From Pedobacter sp. MC2016-24 (GTDB lineage: Bacteria > Bacteroidota > Bacteroidia > Sphingobacteriales > Sphingobacteriaceae), in assembly GCF_015223055.1 (NCBI RefSeq), contig NZ_JADFBX010000001.1:372001-436000 (forward strand): a DNA stretch of 64,000 nucleotides, in the 5' to 3' direction. Every line of letters starts with the position of its first letter. The first letter of the stretch is position 1. The notes below the pieces were generated by a model. The model did not search any database, had not been told where the DNA came from, and saw only the letters and a program-made list of their open reading frames with translations. Shown one piece after another: positions 60,077-64,000 of this stretch. The position numbers and the translations under genes are program-made.

Positions 60077-61255
60077 CTACCAGTCCCCTACACTTCCGTC
60101 TCTATAAAATGTTCTTTGCAATACCTCCTGTTGAAAAGGATGTTTTTTCACCGCTTCTTCATTGATTTCAATACCAAGTCCGGGACGTGTATTGGGTCTC
60201 ACAACCCTACCTTTAGGTTCAACAGTAAAGCCTTCACTAACCACATCTGCACGCCATGGCACATCGTTGTGTACACTTTCGCAAATGATATAACCCGGTG
60301 TCGCAAAACCAAATTCAATGGAAGCCGCTGTACTGACCGGGCCTTGCGGATTATGAGGTGCGATTGAAATGCGATACGCTTCGGCCATTGCCGCGATGCG
60401 CCGAACTTCACTCAAGCCACCGCAATGGGTAATGTCGGGCTGGATCACACTAACAGCTCGTTTTTCAAACAATTCCCGGAAGGCATGAATGGTAACCAGT
60501 CTTTCACCGGTTGCAATTGGTGTAGATACCGCACGTTGGATCAGCGCAATATCTTCAATAGATTCTGGCCAGCAAGGCTCTTCGAAAAAGTAGAGTCCAT
60601 AAGGTTCCAACGCTTTAGCAAACTGCATGCCCATCCGCGGACTGGGCCGCGCATGGCAATCAACCATGATGTCAATATCATTACCTACCGCTTCACGCAT
60701 CGACTTTACACAGGCCTCCGCATAATGAATCGGCTTCAAACCTTCCAAAGGCATAGTCTCGGGCACGGCCATTGACTTAAATGCAGTAAAACCGTCTTCC
60801 ACAGCCTGTATGGCTAAGTCACCGAAACGACTGGCATCATCTGGCCGGGTTTGGTAAAAATCTTCCATTTTACCGCCACCCAGGTGACAATACAAGCGGA
60901 TATAATCACGAACACGTCCACCCCAAAGTTCATGTGTGGGCACCCCATGGATCTTCCCGGCAATATCCCATAAGGCGATGTCAATCCCGCTGATGGCAGT
61001 CCCCCGCACAATTCCATTGCCATGCCAGAAATGCTGGCGGTACATCATCTGCCAGAGGTGCTCAATGCGCCGTGGATCTTCACCAATCAGCAATTGTGAT
61101 AAATCTTCAATGGCCCCTACAACGCTCCGCGTATGCCATTCCAATGTGGCTTCACCCCAACCCCATAGTCCGGGCTGATCCGTTACAACTTTCACAAAAA
61201 TCCAGTTCCGCATGCGCGCATGGCACACAAAGGTTTCTATCGCTGTTATTTTCAT
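60077..61255 (-). CDS. Enolase-superfamily (mandelate racemase/muconate lactonizing) sugar-acid dehydratase, DgoD-like
   Basis: 392 residues. N-terminal capping domain about 1-125 ([37 protein letters not shown]). Barrel metal ligands expected at Asp199 (MVDCHARPS), Glu225/226 (FFEEPCWPE) and Glu251 (ATGERL). Catalytic His301 with Asp274 ([18 protein letters not shown]) and His201 fit the galactonate/mandelate group. It removes water from an aldonic acid to give a 2-keto-3-deoxy acid. Central enzyme of the regulon, and partner of the DHDPS-family aldolase in the other operon. Confidence 0.92.
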   Translation of the reverse strand: MKITAIETFVCHARMRNWIFVKVVTDQPGLWGWGEATLEWHTRSVVGAIEDLSQLLIGEDPRRIEHLWQMMYRQHFWHGNGIVRGTAISGIDIALWDIAGKIHGVPTHELWGGRVRDYIRLYCHLGGGKMEDFYQTRPDDASRFGDLAIQAVEDGFTAFKSMAVPETMPLEGLKPIHYAEACVKSMREAVGNDIDIMVDCHARPSPRMGMQFAKALEPYGLYFFEEPCWPESIEDIALIQRAVSTPIATGERLVTIHAFRELFEKRAVSVIQPDITHCGGLSEVRRIAAMAEAYRISIAPHNPQGPVSTAASIEFGFATPGYIICESVHNDVPWRADVVSEGFTVEPKGRVVRPNTRPGLGIEINEEAVKKHPFQQEVLQRTFYRDGSVGDW

Positions 61256-61269
61256 CTGTGTATTTCTGA

Positions 61270-62604
61270 TTATTTACCTAACAGTGCTGACAATACTTTT
61301 TTATTTTTTTCCAGGGTCTCCTCAATATCCGCCATGCTATGTGCATATGAAATACTTCCTTGCTTTGAGGGTAATGGGAAATTAAATATTCCCTCCTCAA
61401 TTAATTTCCGGCGGTATTCTTTATCAAAAGCAGCATCATTGTGCAGGGCAATATCGTGAAAATCTTTTGGAGCATGATCCATAAAATAAACACAAAATGC
61501 AGATCCCTGACGGGCTACATAAAATGGCTTATCATACTGAGAAAGGATGTCATTAAGTCCGTTCTCCAAAACAGCGCCCAGCTGGTCGACATGCTGGTAA
61601 ACAGCAAATTCAGGAGAAGACAATTTTTTAAGCGTGGCAATTGCCGCTATAGTAGTTAAAGGATGTGCATTAAATGTACCTGCAATCAATACGCGTTTTT
61701 CTTTATCAGGATGCACAAAATAATCCATATAAGCAGCTTTCCCAGCAATTACCCCCATTGGGTAACCGTTTGCAATCGCTTTGCCGAAGGTGCTTAAATC
61801 CGGAGTTATACCACAAATACTTTGATATCCCCCTAGAGCATGACGAAAGCCAGTTTTTACCTCATCAAAAATCAATAGAAAACCAATTTCATCTGCCATT
61901 TTACGCAAACCTTCCAGATAACCAGGCTCAGGTTTCACGATACCTACATTTTGCAGGATGGGTTCCAGAATCATACAGGCAACAGGATATCGTTTAGTGA
62001 TGTAGGCTACAGATTCAAGATCGTTGTAATTTACCACATGTATGAGCGCTTTGTGTTGCTCAGGAATGCCTGCGGACAAAGAATCAAAAGGATACTCCCC
62101 AGGACTTACACGCGCGCCGATATCTTCCAGGTTACTGATCACATTGCAAGCCACATCATTGTGCCAGCCATTGTAACCACCCTGCATAATGATGATGTGA
62201 TCGCGTCCAGTTACCGCACGGGCAATCCTGATGGCATGATAAGTAGCCTCAGAACCAGTAGTGGTGATTTGCAGTTTTTCAACACTGGGAACACTGTTAC
62301 AGAACAATTCCGCAAATTGCCCTTCCAGATCAGTCGGACCAGCGCCCATCAGCACACTCTGGTCATGTAACGAGCCCAGAACAGCTGAGTTTACATCTAC
62401 ATCATTATGCCCAAGAAAGGCCGCCGCAAAACCAGCCTGGTAATCGATATATTCATTTCCCTCAATATCCCAGACCCGGCTTCCCTTACCTTTTGAAAAA
62501 CAGATATTGGGTTCAGATTTCCGATTGAGCGAAACTACACCGCCTGGAATCCATCTTTCATTTTTGGTAATTACTGCATCAGACTTTAACCAACTATTCA
62601 TCAT
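61270..62604 (-). CDS. Class III aminotransferase, GSAM-like
   Basis: 444 residues, PLP fold type I, class [23 protein letters not shown] (115-134), GGYNGWHND (142-150), FDEVKTGFR (246-254) with Asp247 binding the PLP ring nitrogen, and [11 protein letters not shown] with Lys275 as the Schiff-base lysine. Similar to glutamate-1-semialdehyde aminomutases, but a role in haem synthesis is unlikely here, as it heads a catabolic operon. It may deaminate an amino sugar acid or transfer an amino group to a keto acid. Paired GntR boxes lie 85-117 bp upstream. Confidence 0.92.
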   Translation of the reverse strand: MMNSWLKSDAVITKNERWIPGGVVSLNRKSEPNICFSKGKGSRVWDIEGNEYIDYQAGFAAAFLGHNDVDVNSAVLGSLHDQSVLMGAGPTDLEGQFAELFCNSVPSVEKLQITTTGSEATYHAIRIARAVTGRDHIIIMQGGYNGWHNDVACNVISNLEDIGARVSPGEYPFDSLSAGIPEQHKALIHVVNYNDLESVAYITKRYPVACMILEPILQNVGIVKPEPGYLEGLRKMADEIGFLLIFDEVKTGFRHALGGYQSICGITPDLSTFGKAIANGYPMGVIAGKAAYMDYFVHPDKEKRVLIAGTFNAHPLTTIAAIATLKKLSSPEFAVYQHVDQLGAVLENGLNDILSQYDKPFYVARQGSAFCVYFMDHAPKDFHDIALHNDAAFDKEYRRKLIEEGIFNFPLPSKQGSISYAHSMADIEETLEKNKKVLSALLGK

Positions 62605-62688
62605 TTTTTTAAAGTTTTAGATTTTCCACCATTGTTAACCAAAGCCAGAACTGTTATTGATCAAAATATAAACAGCAATACTTTAGTT

Positions 62689-62721
62689 TTGTATACAAAT
62701 ATATTTAAATTTTGTATACAA
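62689..62721 (-). promoter_or_regulatory. Paired GntR operator boxes with -7 box, before the aminotransferase gene
   Basis: Two perfect TTGTATACAA boxes (62689-62698 and 62712-62721), centres 23 bp apart. TATATTTG on the - strand (62703-62696) overlaps the proximal box; TTTG at 62725-62722 is 18 bp upstream of it and may be the -33 element. Binding would block the promoter. Confidence 0.85.
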
Positions 62722-62775
62722 CAAAATCGTAAACATTAAATATTATATTTTTTTTGAATTCTATTTTTTTAGTAT

Positions 62776-62813
62776 AAAAAAAGCCTGGTCATCCATATGA
62801 CCAGGCTTTTTTA
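62776..62813 (-). terminator. Intrinsic terminator of the GntR gene
   Basis: A-run, perfect 10-bp stem GCCTGGTCAT (62783-62792) / ATGACCAGGC (62797-62806), loop CCAT, T-run in both directions. It separates the regulator gene from the operon promoter downstream on the same strand. Confidence 0.92.
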
Positions 62814-62834
62814 TAAGATATGTCCTCCGGAGTG

Positions 62835-63473
62835 TTATTCCAACTCCAATGAAGCAGTTTCCCCACGAAGTAAATGCTTACTCAAAAACTCCTCCGCCTT
62901 TTTCAAACTTCTGGACTTAAGCGCTTTTAAAATCTCCCGGTGTTCCTTATCGGTCAATTCATAATCATCCATATGCGTAAGTGATCTTCCCAATTTCAAG
63001 TGAAACAATGGAATATTACTCAATTCATAAAGTTGCTTTAACTTTTCATTCTTGGCCAGATTGATCAGGGTTTCATGAAATTTCACATCTGCCTCACAAG
63101 CTCCTGAAAAATATCCGTTTTTAACCATGGCAGAAAAATCATCACATATCTTTTCCAACTCCAGAATATCTTCGGAAGTCACGTGGTTAAACGCAAGCCT
63201 CAAAGCGCCAAGCTCTAACAACTCACGAATCTCACGGATTTCCCGCACATCGGCCGCAGTCATTGACTTGATATAATACCCTCCTTTCTCTCCGACCTCT
63301 AACAAGCCCTCTCCCAGCAAACGATTCAATGCCTCACGAACAGAAACCCTGCTAACCTCAGTCTTAGTCGCCCATACATCTTCTTTCAACCTTGTCCCGG
63401 GCACCAATTGATTCGACAATATCTTTTTCCGCAATTCGGAATATACTTTATTTGATTGTGAGTCCTCTTTCAT
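62835..63473 (-). CDS. GntR-family regulator with FCD ligand domain
   Basis: 212 residues. Winged helix at about 1-72 (KVYSELRKKILSNQLVPGTR, then RVSVREALNRLLGEGLLEV) and all-helical FCD domain about 78-205 (IREIRELLELGALRLA, DVKFHETLINLAKNEKL, EHREILKALKSRSLKKAEEF). His-containing helices are where FCD proteins bind metal and a sugar acid or similar effector. Most members are repressors relieved by the pathway substrate. It is encoded just upstream of the operon it should control, is insulated by a terminator, and its own promoter has a degenerate copy of the same operator pair. Confidence 0.94.
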   Translation of the reverse strand: MKEDSQSNKVYSELRKKILSNQLVPGTRLKEDVWATKTEVSRVSVREALNRLLGEGLLEVGEKGGYYIKSMTAADVREIREIRELLELGALRLAFNHVTSEDILELEKICDDFSAMVKNGYFSGACEADVKFHETLINLAKNEKLKQLYELSNIPLFHLKLGRSLTHMDDYELTDKEHREILKALKSRSLKKAEEFLSKHLLRGETASLELE

Positions 63474-63479
63474 ACCAAT

Positions 63480-63512
63480 ATGTAAACAAAATTATTTGTA
63501 AAAAGTAAACAA
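63480..63512 (-). promoter_or_regulatory. Degenerate paired operator at the GntR gene promoter
   Basis: ATGTAAACAA (63480-63489) and AAGTAAACAA (63503-63512), centres 23 bp apart, i.e. the same spacing as the two strong pairs. TAATTTTG on the - strand (63494-63487) overlaps the proximal box in the same register. Suggests weaker autorepression. Confidence 0.65.
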
Positions 63513-63611
63513 TATTAAAAACAGCGCAAGATACTAAAACAATTTATGCATTTAATATTAGATTCCGGCTTAGTTCATCGTACCCATCGCATAAATAGTT
63601 ATTTTTTCTTT

Positions 63612-64000
63612 TTATTTCATGGTTAACCTTTTGATGCTGATGGTCATCTGCTTACTTGTTGCTGTATTCACCACACTATTGATGTAAATATAGGCGCGGT
63701 ATTTTCCGTCTGCAGTCTCCAGCCAAATCCCCGACTCTGCCCGTGTATTGATTGCAAAATCTGGAGCATCTGTAAAATTACGCTGCTCCAGATCGACATC
63801 ATCAACAAACACGCTTGTTGCCACCGCAGAACCGATTACCAGTTGCTGGTCCCTGACATCCCATGCCTTGATCATTTTGGTTTTATTATTCAAACCAGCC
63901 GGCAAACTGATACCCGGACGATATTCGGCACTTGCAGTTGGCGCCACCAGCGCATGATTAAACGTTACACCTGTAATGGCACGATACAAATAAATAAGGT
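63612..64000 (-). CDS. Unrecognised protein, cut by the window end
   Basis: The frame is open to the last base of the window, so only the C-terminal ~129 residues are visible. They are beta-rich (YRAITGVTFNHALVAP, QLVIGSAVATSVFVDDVDLE, GIWLETADGKYRAYIYINSV, SKQMTISIKRLTMK) with the look of a sandwich or surface-exposed binding domain. No motif or family recognised. A TTG at 63989 could be read as a start but is more likely internal. Its stop is 123 bp from the GntR gene promoter. Confidence 0.6.
   Translation of the reverse strand, partial: LIYLYRAITGVTFNHALVAPTASAEYRPGISLPAGLNNKTKMIKAWDVRDQQLVIGSAVATSVFVDDVDLEQRNFTDAPDFAINTRAESGIWLETADGKYRAYIYINSVVNTATSKQMTISIKRLTMK

Noticed and set aside
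1..64000. CRISPR arrays, tRNA/rRNA genes, insertion sequences, prophage or integrase genes
   Set aside because: No regularly spaced repeats, no transposase or integrase reading frames and no RNA gene signatures were seen apart from the SAM riboswitch.

Overview
The window looks like a chromosomal segment of a Bacteroidota member, most likely a Pedobacter-type Sphingobacteriaceae. The basis is SusC/SusD pairs each preceded by an ECF sigma factor and a FecR anti-sigma factor, SusC proteins starting MYKIY, many exported carbohydrate-active enzymes, and promoter boxes of the Bacteroidota form TAnnTTTG. The genus is an inference. No rRNA, tRNA, insertion sequence, phage gene or CRISPR array was seen.

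Left part (1-22300). A 5'-truncated AraC regulator, an HD-domain protein and two small conserved proteins come first. Two TonB-linked polysaccharide utilization loci follow, arranged tail to tail. Each has the order ECF sigma, FecR anti-sigma, STN-domain SusC, SusD lipoprotein: 2330-10413 on the + strand, with a TlpA-like thioredoxin protein at its end, and 12216-18891 on the - strand. A DUF6882-like protein, a membrane protein and a strong terminator separate them. The two susC genes share an unusual hairpin just upstream of the start codon. An SDR / membrane protein / AraC operon and an EamA permease complete this part.

Middle part (22386-43943). Thirteen tightly packed genes on the - strand face a divergent cupin-AraC regulator. 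They encode a PhyH-type oxygenase, a TIM-barrel isomerase, an ExuT-like and a FucP/NagP-like transporter, MurQ, a GH28-like protein, GH20, three (alpha/alpha)-barrel-type proteins of unknown activity, a TonB receptor without SusD, a NagB-like protein and a GH105-type unsaturated uronyl hydrolase. Together they suggest use of a polymer holding uronic acid and N-acetylated amino sugars (glycosaminoglycan-like or a bacterial envelope glycan). No known polysaccharide lyase family is recognisable, so the unknown toroid proteins are lyase candidates.

A short junction (43960-46486) holds a DoxX-type membrane protein under a double palindrome, a small hypothetical protein, and a cysteine desulfurase preceded by a clear SAM-I riboswitch with a 12-bp alternative helix.

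Right part (46487-63473). Two - strand operons and an FCD-type GntR regulator appear to form one regulon. Three promoters (56.2, 62.7 and 63.5 kb) each carry two 10-bp boxes exactly 23 bp apart, with the proximal box overlapping a TAnnTTTG promoter element in the same register. The genes include an NRAMP-fold transporter without metal ligands, an SSS symporter, a soluble-type sugar dehydrogenase fused to cytochrome c, an enolase-superfamily dehydratase, a DHDPS-family aldolase, SDR and epimerase enzymes, a ceramidase-like protein without the usual nucleophile, a class III aminotransferase, and a Gfo/Idh/MocA oxidoreductase next to a HEAT-DUF1080-DUF1080 protein, a pairing that recalls 3-keto-glycoside chemistry. 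The substrate is not known from the sequence. The window ends inside an unrecognised partial gene.
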